From Lachnospiraceae bacterium (GTDB lineage: Bacteria; Bacillota; Clostridia; Lachnospirales; Lachnospiraceae), in NCBI GenBank assembly GCA_017518185.1, contig JAFWWB010000049.1, positions 1 through 64,000 on the forward strand: 64,000 nt of DNA. Direction: 5' to 3'. Both the position numbers and the translations under genes were made by a program. A model generated the notes under the pieces. The model did not search any database. It was not told where the DNA came from and was given only the letters and a program-made list of their open reading frames with translations. This document shows positions 7,961 to 16,156 of this stretch, one piece after another (the first letter of the stretch is position 1; each line of letters opens with the position of its first letter).

Positions 7961-9093
7961 CAGGTCTTATCTTCCTCCTCCGGAAGGTTAATGCGTCTTG
8001 TCCTGCTTTTATTGCTCTTTTGTACGGCAGCTTTTGAAGTGCTCACCATGTTCTTTATCCTGTCGTCACCCTGGGAGACAGAACGCCGCACCCTATACTC
8101 GGGAGCATCCGTACCTTCTTCTTCACGTCGGCCGTGTCCGGCAGGCGGCGAAGGCAGCTTCTCCCTTCCCTTTATCTTTTTGACCTTGCGGTCGGCAAGC
8201 GAGACGGTATTCTTCGGAACTGCCTTTACATAATAGTAATACTCATCATCCTCGAACTGTACCTTCTCCGTGCGGGTATAGTCCACATTGAACACGAAGA
8301 ATTTCAGCACCATAGCCACAAGCAGCGCGACTATGCTTCCCACGATGAGACCGACGATGGAGATGCGGGTCTCGAAACGCAGGTCACCCACCAGGATGAC
8401 CACTATGTCGATCAGTGTTCCGGTGATCATGGCTATGGTCCAGCAGTGATCCACCGGCAGCCGCCTGATTATATAGACAAAAAGTATCGCTACCGCAAAC
8501 GCTGCCACCAGCACCTGCATCTCACGGTTGCCCATGAGCGCGTCGATGAGTATCTTAAGCTTTTCAAGGGCAAAGATTGCTTCGTCCTCCTGTGTGGTCA
8601 GAGCCGCGCTGTTCAGCGAGATGTACCTCAGCATATGCCAGGTCACCACGCCGCAGCCCGCCGCTATGACAGAGGCAGGGGTGCAGATGAGGCCTGCGCA
8701 GATAGGGATCACATAAGGGATCTTCAGCGCAAAGCAGATGGGCGTAAAGAGCAGCAGCACCGTATCCTTAGGTGAAAAGCGGAAATATACCAGGAACATG
8801 AGAAAAAATATCACCGCGGCCACCAGCACCGTCTCAAGAGACAGGGCATAGAGGTGCAGCAATATCACGAGCACTCCCAGTATAAGGATAAAATTCGTAG
8901 GGAAAAAGGAGCACAGCAATGCCATTATCAGCACCACGGGAAGCTTCGTGAGTATGCGGGCATAACCCACTCCCCTGTTGATAAGGGTGAAGGTGATGAA
9001 TGCCAGCAGGAACTTGAGCGCGGGTCTGACGTAATTCTCAAACCTGCTGTAGAAATTCCTCAACTTTTCCCGGATGATCAGTAGTGACGCCAT
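7960..9093 (-). CDS. Multi-pass membrane protein of unknown function
   Basis: This 377-residue protein is not assigned to a characterised family. It shows about eight hydrophobic segments between residues 20 and 275 in two groups, with a soluble stretch (about 165-190) between them. An approximately 100-residue charged cytoplasmic tail is rich in Lys/Arg and Glu/Asp, includes the run EDDEYYYYVK, and ends EEEDKT. It overlaps cdaA by one base and follows the gene at 9097 after three bases, so a role connected to c-di-AMP or envelope physiology is plausible but unproven. The fold could be a permease-like scaffold, but no ATPase partner is adjacent. Confidence 0.8.
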   Translation of the reverse strand: MASLLIIREKLRNFYSRFENYVRPALKFLLAFITFTLINRGVGYARILTKLPVVLIMALLCSFFPTNFILILGVLVILLHLYALSLETVLVAAVIFFLMFLVYFRFSPKDTVLLLFTPICFALKIPYVIPICAGLICTPASVIAAGCGVVTWHMLRYISLNSAALTTQEDEAIFALEKLKILIDALMGNREMQVLVAAFAVAILFVYIIRRLPVDHCWTIAMITGTLIDIVVILVGDLRFETRISIVGLIVGSIVALLVAMVLKFFVFNVDYTRTEKVQFEDDEYYYYVKAVPKNTVSLADRKVKKIKGREKLPSPPAGHGRREEEGTDAPEYRVRRSVSQGDDRIKNMVSTSKAAVQKSNKSRTRRINLPEEEDKT

Positions 9094-9096
9094 AGC

Positions 9097-9510
9097 TTAA
9101 CTGTCTTCAGACTGAGAAGAAGCCTCCTTCTTATACATGGAATTCAGTCTCCGCAGGTTATTGTAATAAATGCGCAGATTCTTCCTGGCCTTCCTGTAAC
9201 GGAAGGAATAGATGATATAGGTTACAAGGGCATATATACCCACCACCGCCAGATAGCGGTAAAGCAGGGTCTTGCCCAGCTGGAGAAGATCTATATTATA
9301 GATATTCGCCATGAATTCCTCGAAGTCGTAGGCAACATAACCCACTATCACTATGCCGTAGGCCATGGTGACGTAGATTATGGATTTTATGACTTCCCTG
9401 GCTATATAGTCGGAACGGAAATAGCTTCCTATAGCCATGCTCTTCCTGCCCTCGCCGGTCTCAAACGCGGCCAGCCGGGTCATGAGCTTTATCCTTGATT
9501 CGTTCAGCAT
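9097..9510 (-). CDS. Small two-helix membrane protein of unknown function
   Basis: This 137-residue protein has two membrane segments (about 38-60 and 85-108). They are preceded by a basic N-terminus and followed by a KARKNLRIYYNNLRRLNSMY amphipathic, probably coiled, tail. No family is recognised. It lies two bases after the flagellar YvyF-like gene and three bases before the larger membrane protein, inside a tightly packed operon. Co-expression with cdaA and flagellar genes is implied by the spacing, but no function can be claimed. Confidence 0.75.
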   Translation of the reverse strand: MLNESRIKLMTRLAAFETGEGRKSMAIGSYFRSDYIAREVIKSIIYVTMAYGIVIVGYVAYDFEEFMANIYNIDLLQLGKTLLYRYLAVVGIYALVTYIIYSFRYRKARKNLRIYYNNLRRLNSMYKKEASSQSEDS

Positions 9511-9512
9511 CT

Positions 9513-9920
9513 TTATTTCTTGAAGGTGTACATCTTGGCGCCGCTGTCATGCCTGCCGGGAGCGGGCTTCGAGGCTTCGGGTCTCTGGCCTGCAGCGCTG
9601 AAGGTGTCGGCCTGGCCTTTCTTGCACTTATCGCAGTAGCGGCCTGTGATTATAGGAGCGCCGCAGGTCTCGCAGAAGAGCTTTATGGGGGATTCATCGG
9701 AGAACACCAGTCTCTCCTCGCGCACCCACTGCTCCACCTGTCTCTGCTCAACATCGCAGTCCCGAACGATCTGCTGCATGGTGGCAGCCCTGTGCTCACG
9801 GACATACTCCTTTACTCCCTGGAATTTTGCCTCGATGGCTTCGCGGCATGCGGGGCAGATGGGAGGCCCGGCAATGTAATTAAACATCTTTCCGCACTTC
9901 TTACAGTTTTTTACATTCAT
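9513..9920 (-). CDS. yvyF: YvyF-like flagellar operon protein
   Basis: This 135-residue protein has an N-terminal zinc finger (CKKCGKMF...CPAC), a helical DNA-binding-like middle (QIVRDCDVEQRQVEQWVREE) and a second C-terminal zinc finger (CETCGAPI...CDKC). This matches the YvyF/TIGR03826 family. In Bacillus yvyF lies between comFC and flgM, and the same comFC-yvyF order is seen here. The exact role in flagellar regulation is unresolved even in Bacillus. The start codon overlaps the comFC stop. Confidence 0.88.
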   Translation of the reverse strand: MNVKNCKKCGKMFNYIAGPPICPACREAIEAKFQGVKEYVREHRAATMQQIVRDCDVEQRQVEQWVREERLVFSDESPIKLFCETCGAPIITGRYCDKCKKGQADTFSAAGQRPEASKPAPGRHDSGAKMYTFKK

Positions 9921-10660
9921 TATGCAGCCCCTCCTTTATCACCGGTGCCTGTAGCCAGCGCAAGAAAATAAACCCTATCGATCCCTTTCCTCTTCAACGC
10001 CAGCGCCGCCTCATCCATGGTGGCACCCGTAGTATATATGTCGTCAACCACAACTACTGTACCTAATTGTACTACATCTTGTGTAATATTGAAAGCGTTT
10101 TTTAAGTTTATTTGCCTTTCCCGGGCGCTCAGCTTCTTCTGTGGCCCTGTATTCCTGCTTCTCTTAAGGAGCTTATCCTTAAGCGGTACGCCTGTGCAGG
10201 CCGAAAGCACCTCCGCGACTGCTGCCGCCTGGTTATATCCCCGGCGCCTCTGCCTTGCTGGATGAAGGGGTATGGGTATGATGGCCTCCACGCCCCATTC
10301 CTTGAGCTGCCTGCCGAAGCACCGGGCCAGATCCCTGCCGTAGAACTCCGCGTACTCCTTTCTTCCGCCGTATTTGAAACGGTAGAGACTGCTCCTGACA
10401 CTTCCGTAAACATAAAGTGAACGTCCGCGGTCGAAATAATGCCTGTGCTTTTCGCAGCCGCTGCAGTATTCGCCCCCGGGATCCTTAAGCGGGGCTCCGC
10501 ATTTCATGCAGTACGGTTCCTGCACATACTTGAGCTCCTTACGGCAGCGGGAACAGACATGGAGTTTCATCTCCTCCTGAGCCAGAAGTCCGTCGCAGAT
10601 GGCGCAGCGGGGAGGAAAGAGCAGGTCCTTTATATATTCGTGAATCCTCAGAGGCCGCAT
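9920..10660 (-). CDS. comFC: ComF family phosphoribosyltransferase-like protein
   Basis: This 246-residue protein has an N-terminal double zinc ribbon (CAICDGLL...CSRC and CMKCGAPL...CSGC) and a C-terminal PRTase fold with the PRPP loop VVVVDDIYTTGATMDEA. ComFC homologues take part in DNA uptake and single-strand DNA handling. The rest of a com uptake machine (comFA) is not adjacent here. The ATG follows AAGGAGA and lies inside the recD2 3' end (13-base overlap), so translation is coupled. Confidence 0.93.
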   Translation of the reverse strand: MRPLRIHEYIKDLLFPPRCAICDGLLAQEEMKLHVCSRCRKELKYVQEPYCMKCGAPLKDPGGEYCSGCEKHRHYFDRGRSLYVYGSVRSSLYRFKYGGRKEYAEFYGRDLARCFGRQLKEWGVEAIIPIPLHPARQRRRGYNQAAAVAEVLSACTGVPLKDKLLKRSRNTGPQKKLSARERQINLKNAFNITQDVVQLGTVVVVDDIYTTGATMDEAALALKRKGIDRVYFLALATGTGDKGGAA

Positions 10661-12834
10661 ATCTTCTCCTTTAAGCCTGTGTAGCGGGACTGTTCGTTGT
10701 CGTTATCCGTCATGCGGTACACCGTCTCCGCGCTGCCTATGATGATGACGCACTGCTTTGCCCTGGTCACAGCTGTATACAGGAGATTGCGGTTCATCAG
10801 CATCTTCGGGCCGGAAAGCAGGGGCAGGATCACCACATCATACTCACTGCCCTGGGACTTGTGTATGGTCACGGCATAGGCGCTTTCCAGCTCGTCCAGC
10901 TGCTGGAAGCCGTAATATACTTCCCTGCCGTCATCAAACACCACCTCCATCAGCTTAAGATAGGTGTTAATATGCCTGATGGTGCCGGTATCGCCATTGA
11001 ATACGCCCTTGCCGCTTTCCACGGTGATACCGAAGCTCCCCTTTATCTCCCAGTCAAGCTGGTAGTCGTTTTTTATCTGCATTACCCTGTCGCCCTCACG
11101 GAATACCGTGTCGCCGAAGGTATACTCCGTCTTCTCCGGCGATGAGGGATTGAGGCGTTCCTGCAGGATCTGGTTCAGGGCTTCCACTCCGAGGTTCCCC
11201 CTCCGCATGGGTGTCAGAACCTGTATGCTGTTCCTTTCAAGCTGAAGCTTCCTGGGGATGACATCTTCTATCAGGCTGCAGATATAATTACAGACAGTGG
11301 CGGAGTCACCCTTTTCAAGCAGGAAGAAATCCGGATACTTTATGCTTAAGTCAGGATGCTTTCCTTCATTTATCATATGGGCATAGGAGACTATGTGGCT
11401 CTCCCCGGCCTGGCGGAAGATATGCTTCAGCCTGACAGAAGGAAAAGCGCCGCTTTCCAGTATGTCCCTGAGCACCTGACCCGGGCCTACGCTGGGTAGC
11501 TGGTCCACATCTCCCACCATGATGAGACGGCAGCCCGCGGGTATTGCCGCCAGGAGAGCCTTTATAAGATGAAGATCCACCATACTCATTTCGTCTATGA
11601 TGACGGTGTCCGCCTCCAGGGGTTCATCCTCATTCCGGCCGTAAAAGTAGTGTTCCGTATTCTCACCCTGTTCGCCGCCTATCTCCAGAAGGCGGTGTAT
11701 GGTGACAGCATCGCGGCCGGTGGTCTCACTCATGCGCTTTGCGGCACGGCCTGTGGGAGCTGCCAGAAGAACGGTCTCATCCCGTTCCTCAAGCCTGCTT
11801 ATGATGGCGTTTATCGTGGTGGTCTTTCCGGTACCGGGACCGCCGGATAATATGAAGACACCGTTGGAAAGGCTCTTTTGCACTGCCTCCCGCTGAAGGG
11901 GGTCAAGACTGATGCCAGGCAGATCGTCTTCAGGGGATATGGTGACCTCTTCACCGGTCATGTCGTCACGGATCTCCTTAAGACGTCTTGCCACATAAAG
12001 CTCCGCACGGTAATAGGTGCTGAGATAGACCCTGCCGCATTCCGTGACTACCTTACCCTCCATGGCAAGATCCGGAAGCTGCTCCTCCACAGCATCCGCG
12101 CTGCATTCCAGAAGCTCGGCGGTCCTGGACTTAAGTTCTTCCCGGGGAAGGTAGCAGTGGCCTTCCATGGTCATGTTGCTCAGGATATAGACGGCTCCGC
12201 AGCGTATCCTGTATTGTGAATCCGCAGGAATGCCGGCCTTCAGGGCGATGGCGTCAGCCCTTTTGAAGCCGACTGCCGGCACATCTTCAGCCAGTTTATA
12301 GGGGTTGTTACGCATGACGCTGTAGATGGTGTCACCGTATATGCCGTAGATCCTGTCCGCAAGAGCTGCGGTTATACCGAACTGCTGCAAAAAAAGCAGC
12401 GCTCTCCGCTGCTCCCTTCTGTCTGCCAGCTGGTCCGAGATCTCCCTTGCCATCCTTGCGGATATGCCCTTGACCTCCGCAAGCCTCTCGGGCTCTTCCT
12501 CCAATATCCTCAGCGTGTCATCGCCGAATTTTTCAACTATCTTTGCCGCAAGCTTCTCGCCAAGGCCTTTTATGGCTCCGGAGCCCAGATATCTCAGCAC
12601 CGAGATCTTATCCGAAGGGGCCACGGCCCGGATACTGCTGAATTTGAACTGCCGTCCGTAGGTGGCATGCTCGGTGTGATCGCCCTCCAGTTCCACCGTC
12701 TCGCCGGCGCTGAAGCCCCTTGCCTGACCCACGCAGGTGATGCTGCCTGTATCGCTTGTAAGGGTCATCACCGTATATCCGTTTTCCTCGTTCTGATAGC
12801 TTATGCGGTCTATGTAACCCTTAAGCGTTTCCAT
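10648..12834 (-). CDS. recD2: RecD2-type ATP-dependent DNA helicase
   Basis: This 728-residue 5'-3' helicase acts in repair and replication-fork maintenance without RecBC. It has an N-terminal OB-like region (about 1-85) and helix-hairpin-helix segments (about 90-200). The SF1B motor has Walker A GGPGTGKTTT (about 335), motif Ia APTGRAAKR, Walker B VIIDEMSMVD, motif III GDVDQLPSVG and the late motif AVTIHKSQGSEYDVV. Length is typical for RecD2. It overlaps the flgJ-like gene by 14 bases, an unusual partnership of repair and flagellar genes in one transcript. Confidence 0.96.
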   Translation of the reverse strand: METLKGYIDRISYQNEENGYTVMTLTSDTGSITCVGQARGFSAGETVELEGDHTEHATYGRQFKFSSIRAVAPSDKISVLRYLGSGAIKGLGEKLAAKIVEKFGDDTLRILEEEPERLAEVKGISARMAREISDQLADRREQRRALLFLQQFGITAALADRIYGIYGDTIYSVMRNNPYKLAEDVPAVGFKRADAIALKAGIPADSQYRIRCGAVYILSNMTMEGHCYLPREELKSRTAELLECSADAVEEQLPDLAMEGKVVTECGRVYLSTYYRAELYVARRLKEIRDDMTGEEVTISPEDDLPGISLDPLQREAVQKSLSNGVFILSGGPGTGKTTTINAIISRLEERDETVLLAAPTGRAAKRMSETTGRDAVTIHRLLEIGGEQGENTEHYFYGRNEDEPLEADTVIIDEMSMVDLHLIKALLAAIPAGCRLIMVGDVDQLPSVGPGQVLRDILESGAFPSVRLKHIFRQAGESHIVSYAHMINEGKHPDLSIKYPDFFLLEKGDSATVCNYICSLIEDVIPRKLQLERNSIQVLTPMRRGNLGVEALNQILQERLNPSSPEKTEYTFGDTVFREGDRVMQIKNDYQLDWEIKGSFGITVESGKGVFNGDTGTIRHINTYLKLMEVVFDDGREVYYGFQQLDELESAYAVTIHKSQGSEYDVVILPLLSGPKMLMNRNLLYTAVTRAKQCVIIIGSAETVYRMTDNDNEQSRYTGLKEKICGL

Positions 12835-13231
12835 CTTCTGTTACGGCTGCCTGCTCCTCTTCCTGTTTTTTCAGGACCTCCTCTATGGTAAGCCCGCCCA
12901 CGTTTCTCTTCATCTGCTCGAACATCTGCATGGCAAGACTGTTGGGGCCCAGGGACTGCTCCGTGAGCTGTCTCGCCGTTTCGGTGATGGCGCTGTCCAT
13001 GTGGTAATCCACCATCATATTCTTGTCTTCCTCGCCGGAGAATACTTCGGCGCTCTTCTTCATGGATTTTATGACCTGCTCCCAGAGATAGGTCTCGAAC
13101 TCCTTGCAGGCGTCCAGCATCTCCGCTTCGCTCTCGGCGTTCTTAACGCTGTCCTGAAGCTTTTTGCTGTTTTGGGACGACGCCAGTTTGGAAGCGTAGT
13201 CGGTCATGCTGTTGAGGTTATTTATATCCAT
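12821..13231 (-). CDS. flgJ: FlgJ-like flagellar rod-binding protein
   Basis: This 136-residue protein corresponds to the N-terminal rod-capping domain of FlgJ: the ACKEFETYLWEQVIKSMKKS core followed by MMVDYHMDSAITETARQLTEQ and the LAMQMFEQM tail. The muramidase domain of enterobacterial FlgJ is absent, as is usual in Firmicutes. It should help the rod cross peptidoglycan. It follows the two rod genes by 30 bases and overlaps recD2. Confidence 0.9.
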   Translation of the reverse strand: MDINNLNSMTDYASKLASSQNSKKLQDSVKNAESEAEMLDACKEFETYLWEQVIKSMKKSAEVFSGEEDKNMMVDYHMDSAITETARQLTEQSLGPNSLAMQMFEQMKRNVGGLTIEEVLKKQEEEQAAVTEDGNA

Positions 13232-13261
13232 AGGAACCTCCTAAGATCAATTGAAGCAGTC

Positions 13262-14077
13262 TTACTGCTTCAACTGATTGGCTTGCTGCATCATGGTGTC
13301 GGTGGTGGTGATCACACGGCTGTTGGCTTCGTAAGCGCGCTGGGCCACGATAAGGTTCACCATCTCGTCTGCCAGCTGCACATTGGAGCCTTCCAGGTAG
13401 CCCTGCACCACGCGGCTCTTATCCAGATTATTGTTCGTAAATTCGTTCATGGCTTCGCCGCTGGCATCCGAAACCAGATACAGCGAATCGGAAAGCTTCT
13501 CCAGTCCGGCAGGGTTATTAAACTGCCATGCACCTATCTTGATGCCCATTGACCTGGGATTGTTCTTCTCGTCGGGATAGCAGAGATCTCCCTCCTGGGA
13601 CAGGGTAATGCGGCTGGTGGTGTAATCTCCGTTCAGCTTTATCTCCCTTCCCTGGGAATCCAGCACCGCGTTGCCGTCGGAATCCGTAAGGGCAAGACCT
13701 GTTGTGGTGGTAGCCCAGTGGAAATCACCGTTGCGGGTGTAAGCCGTACTGCCGTCACTGCGCTTTACCGCGAAGAAGCCCTTGCCGTCTATGGCAAAGG
13801 AGGAATCGCTGGCGCTCTCCAGGAACGCCCCCTGCCTGAAAATGGTAGTTATCGAAGAAGAACGCACACCGAGACCCACCTGGGAATCGATGGGCTTGGG
13901 CTCAGCATTGGCAGTGGTCGTCTTCGTCTGCAGCTCCTGATAGAGCAGCGACTTGAACTCATTCTGGCTGGTCTTGTAGCCCGTGGTGTTAACGTTTGCT
14001 ATGTTATTGGAAATGGTGTCTACCGCTGTCTGCTGCGCGAGCATGCCGGTCGCACCGGACCATAATGAACGTACCAT
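13262..14077 (-). CDS. flhP: Flagellar rod protein, FlhP/FlgG type
   Basis: This 271-residue protein opens with the axial-protein helix and the ANVNTTGYKTSQNEF rod signature. Its hook/rod core contains IDGKGFFAVKRSDGS and YTRNGDFHWA, and it ends with the C-terminal heptad segment MVNLIVAQRAYEANSRVI. It builds the distal rod of the flagellar basal body and is exported by the flagellar type III system without a signal peptide. Its place after mbl and flhO is the same as in Bacillus mbl-flhO-flhP. Confidence 0.93.
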   Translation of the reverse strand: MVRSLWSGATGMLAQQTAVDTISNNIANVNTTGYKTSQNEFKSLLYQELQTKTTTANAEPKPIDSQVGLGVRSSSITTIFRQGAFLESASDSSFAIDGKGFFAVKRSDGSTAYTRNGDFHWATTTTGLALTDSDGNAVLDSQGREIKLNGDYTTSRITLSQEGDLCYPDEKNNPRSMGIKIGAWQFNNPAGLEKLSDSLYLVSDASGEAMNEFTNNNLDKSRVVQGYLEGSNVQLADEMVNLIVAQRAYEANSRVITTTDTMMQQANQLKQ

Positions 14078-14135
14078 ATCAGATCCTCCTGTTCTGCTTC
14101 AAAGATCTGCCGTCAGGCAAATCTTCCTTTCTTAC

Positions 14136-14924
14136 TTACCCCTGCAGTCTTCCCAGCTGGGTTGCGGTCTGGAGCGAGGTATCGTAGGTCTGGATGACCT
14201 TCTGGTTTGCCTCGTACTGGCGGGATACGCTTATCATCTCCACCATCTCGGAGACCACGCTGACGTTGGAGGTCTCCAGATATCCCTGGAAGACCTGGCC
14301 TTCAAACTCCTTAGCCGTGGCTCCGTCTATGGGATAATAGAAATTTTCGCCGTAATGCTCCAGATAGTTGTAATCCTCGAAATCGGACATGTTCAGCTGC
14401 GCTACCACATCCCCGTCCTGATATATGTAGCCCTGCCTGTCCACCACCACCTCCTGGGTGGGATCCAGCTTGATGTGCTCCTTGCCGCCGTTGCCGGTGC
14501 CCAGCACATAATCACCGTCGGTGGTGACCAGATAGCCCTCATCGGTCATCTGGAAGTTGCCGTCCCTGGTGTAAAAGGTGGAGGTGTCGCCGGCCTTATT
14601 GGTGAACTCCACGGTAAAGAAGCCCTTGCCTCCGATGGCAAAATCCATGGGGACCTCGGTGACCTGGAAGGAGCCCTCGCTCCAGTCCACGTAGCTCTCT
14701 CCGATCTTTACGCCGGGATTGGCGCTGCCTATTCTCTTTGCGTAGTGGTATCCTTCGGAATCGTCCTTGATCTTATCCACCAGCACGGTCTCAAAGGTCT
14801 GGCTGGAGAGCCCTTCCTTCTTAAAACCCGTGGTGTCGACATTAGCCAGGTTGTTGGACAGATTGTCCATACGCTTCTGTTCCTGGATCATGCCTGTATA
14901 TGCGACATAGAGACCTTTTAACAT
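14136..14924 (-). CDS. flhO: Flagellar rod protein, FlhO/FlgF type
   Basis: This 262-residue protein has the N-terminal axial helix (GMIQEQKRMDNLSNNLANV), the DTTGFKKEG signature, the core IGGKGFFTVEF and FYTRDGNFQMTDEGYL, and the C-terminal EMVEMISVSRQYEANQKVIQ segment. It belongs to the FlgF/FlgG rod family and is placed as FlhO by synteny with mbl. It is the first gene of the long minus-strand chain, with a sigma-28-like promoter 55 bases upstream and GGGAGG before the ATG. FlgF and FlgG are hard to tell apart by sequence alone. Confidence 0.9.
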   Translation of the reverse strand: MLKGLYVAYTGMIQEQKRMDNLSNNLANVDTTGFKKEGLSSQTFETVLVDKIKDDSEGYHYAKRIGSANPGVKIGESYVDWSEGSFQVTEVPMDFAIGGKGFFTVEFTNKAGDTSTFYTRDGNFQMTDEGYLVTTDGDYVLGTGNGGKEHIKLDPTQEVVVDRQGYIYQDGDVVAQLNMSDFEDYNYLEHYGENFYYPIDGATAKEFEGQVFQGYLETSNVSVVSEMVEMISVSRQYEANQKVIQTYDTSLQTATQLGRLQG

Positions 14925-14978
14925 AAGTATTCCTCCCTGTTACCGGCCTCCCTGCCTGTACAAAAATCCTTTAATACT

Positions 14979-15005
14979 TTATCGGTCCCTGTCGGAAAAA
15001 ACTTA
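14979..15005 (-). promoter_or_regulatory. Sigma-28 (sigma-D)-like flagellar promoter
   Basis: On the minus strand TAAG (15002-15005), exactly 15 nt, then ACCGATAA (14979-14986). The consensus is TAAA-N15-GCCGATAA, so only two positions differ. It is the only such match noticed, and it lies directly before flhO, between its ATG and the mbl stop. Confidence 0.7.
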
Positions 15006-15009
15006 AGAC

Positions 15010-16008
15010 TTAAACCGCGCTTTCGTCAAAGCCCGCAAGGAACTCGATGTAGCGGCCCGTTCCTATGGCAACGCAGGTCATGGGCTCGTCCGCCGTCATC
15101 GTATTGATATGGGTGCGCTCCTCGATGAGCTCCTCGAGTCCGCGGAGCATGGCGCCGCCGCCGGTAAGGACTATGCCTCTGTCCACGATATCTCCCGCCA
15201 GCTCAGGGGGAGTCTTCTCCAGCACGGCACAGATGGTATCCAGTATCTGGGATGTGGTCTCTCTGAGAGCCTCAGTGGTCTCATCGGAGGAAACCCGGAC
15301 AGTCTCGGGAAGACCCGTCACCAGGTTACGTCCGCGGACATCCATATAATCCACCTCGCTGCGCTTGAAGGCCGTGCCGATATTTATCTTGATATCCTCT
15401 GCCGTGCGGTCACCCACCAGCAGGTTGTATTTCTTTCTCATGTAACGGACGATGGCTTCGTCGAAATCATCGCCGGCTATCTTTATGGAAGCGCTCTCCA
15501 CCGTACCGCCCAGTGAGATGACTGCCACGTCGGTGGTACCGCCGCCTATATCCACTATCATGTTGCCCTGGGGCTTAGCGATATCTATGCCTGCGCCGAT
15601 GGCTGCCGCTATAGGCTCCTCGATGATGGCCACCTTGCCGGCGCCTGCCTGGTAGGTAGCATCCTCAACGGCCTTCTTCTCGACCTCGGTAACTCCCGAA
15701 GGCACGCAGACCGCTATCCTGGGCTTTCTGAAGCTCTTCCTGCCCATGGCCTTGGTAAGGAAGTATTTCATCATCTGCTCAGTGACCGTATAGTTGGAGA
15801 TAACGCCCTGCCTCAGGGGACGCACCGCCACGATGTTTCCGGGGGTACGGCCTATCATGAGCCTGGCATCCTCGCCTATTGCCTTTATCTGATTGGTGTC
15901 ACGGTCGAAAGCAACCACTGAGGGCTCCTTCAGGACCACACCCTTTCCTTTTATATAGACCAGCACGCTGGCCGTTCCAAGATCTATTCCTACGTCAGAG
16001 ATCGCCAT
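15010..16008 (-). CDS. mbl: MreB/Mbl actin-like cell-shape protein
   Basis: This 332-residue bacterial actin forms membrane-associated filaments that direct peptidoglycan synthesis along the cell side. Signatures are the phosphate-1 loop VGIDLGTASVLVYIKGKG, connect-1, the phosphate-2 motif VDIGGGTTDVAVISLGG and the adenosine motif VLTGGGAMLRGLEEL. The start at 16008 is chosen because an AGAGGA site precedes this ATG and MreB proteins begin just before IDLGTA. An in-frame ATG at 16059 would add 17 atypical residues. Mbl rather than MreB is favoured by the flhO-flhP neighbours and the absence of mreC/mreD. Confidence 0.95.
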   Translation of the reverse strand: MAISDVGIDLGTASVLVYIKGKGVVLKEPSVVAFDRDTNQIKAIGEDARLMIGRTPGNIVAVRPLRQGVISNYTVTEQMMKYFLTKAMGRKSFRKPRIAVCVPSGVTEVEKKAVEDATYQAGAGKVAIIEEPIAAAIGAGIDIAKPQGNMIVDIGGGTTDVAVISLGGTVESASIKIAGDDFDEAIVRYMRKKYNLLVGDRTAEDIKINIGTAFKRSEVDYMDVRGRNLVTGLPETVRVSSDETTEALRETTSQILDTICAVLEKTPPELAGDIVDRGIVLTGGGAMLRGLEELIEERTHINTMTADEPMTCVAIGTGRYIEFLAGFDESAV

Positions 16009-16126
16009 ATTTAAATCCTCTTCTTTGTTTAACTGCGTGTAAAGATCCCTCGACTGCACACCCCTGCGGGATGTTCCGCTCGGGATGACATGGTATCTGC
16101 AGGGATTGCGTTATCAGCGAAGGATT

Positions 16127-16156
16127 ATTATCGCACAGATATGGGGAGCTTGTCAA
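16127..16156 (-). promoter_or_regulatory. Sigma-A promoter of mbl
   Basis: TTGACA (16151-16156), 18 nt, GATAAT (16127-16132) on the minus strand. The -35 box overlaps the uvrA stop codon. It implies separate transcription of mbl after uvrA. Confidence 0.65.

Noticed and set aside
13983-14921. Plus-strand 312-residue frame opposite the flagellar rod genes
   Set aside because: Antisense shadow of strongly conserved rod genes.
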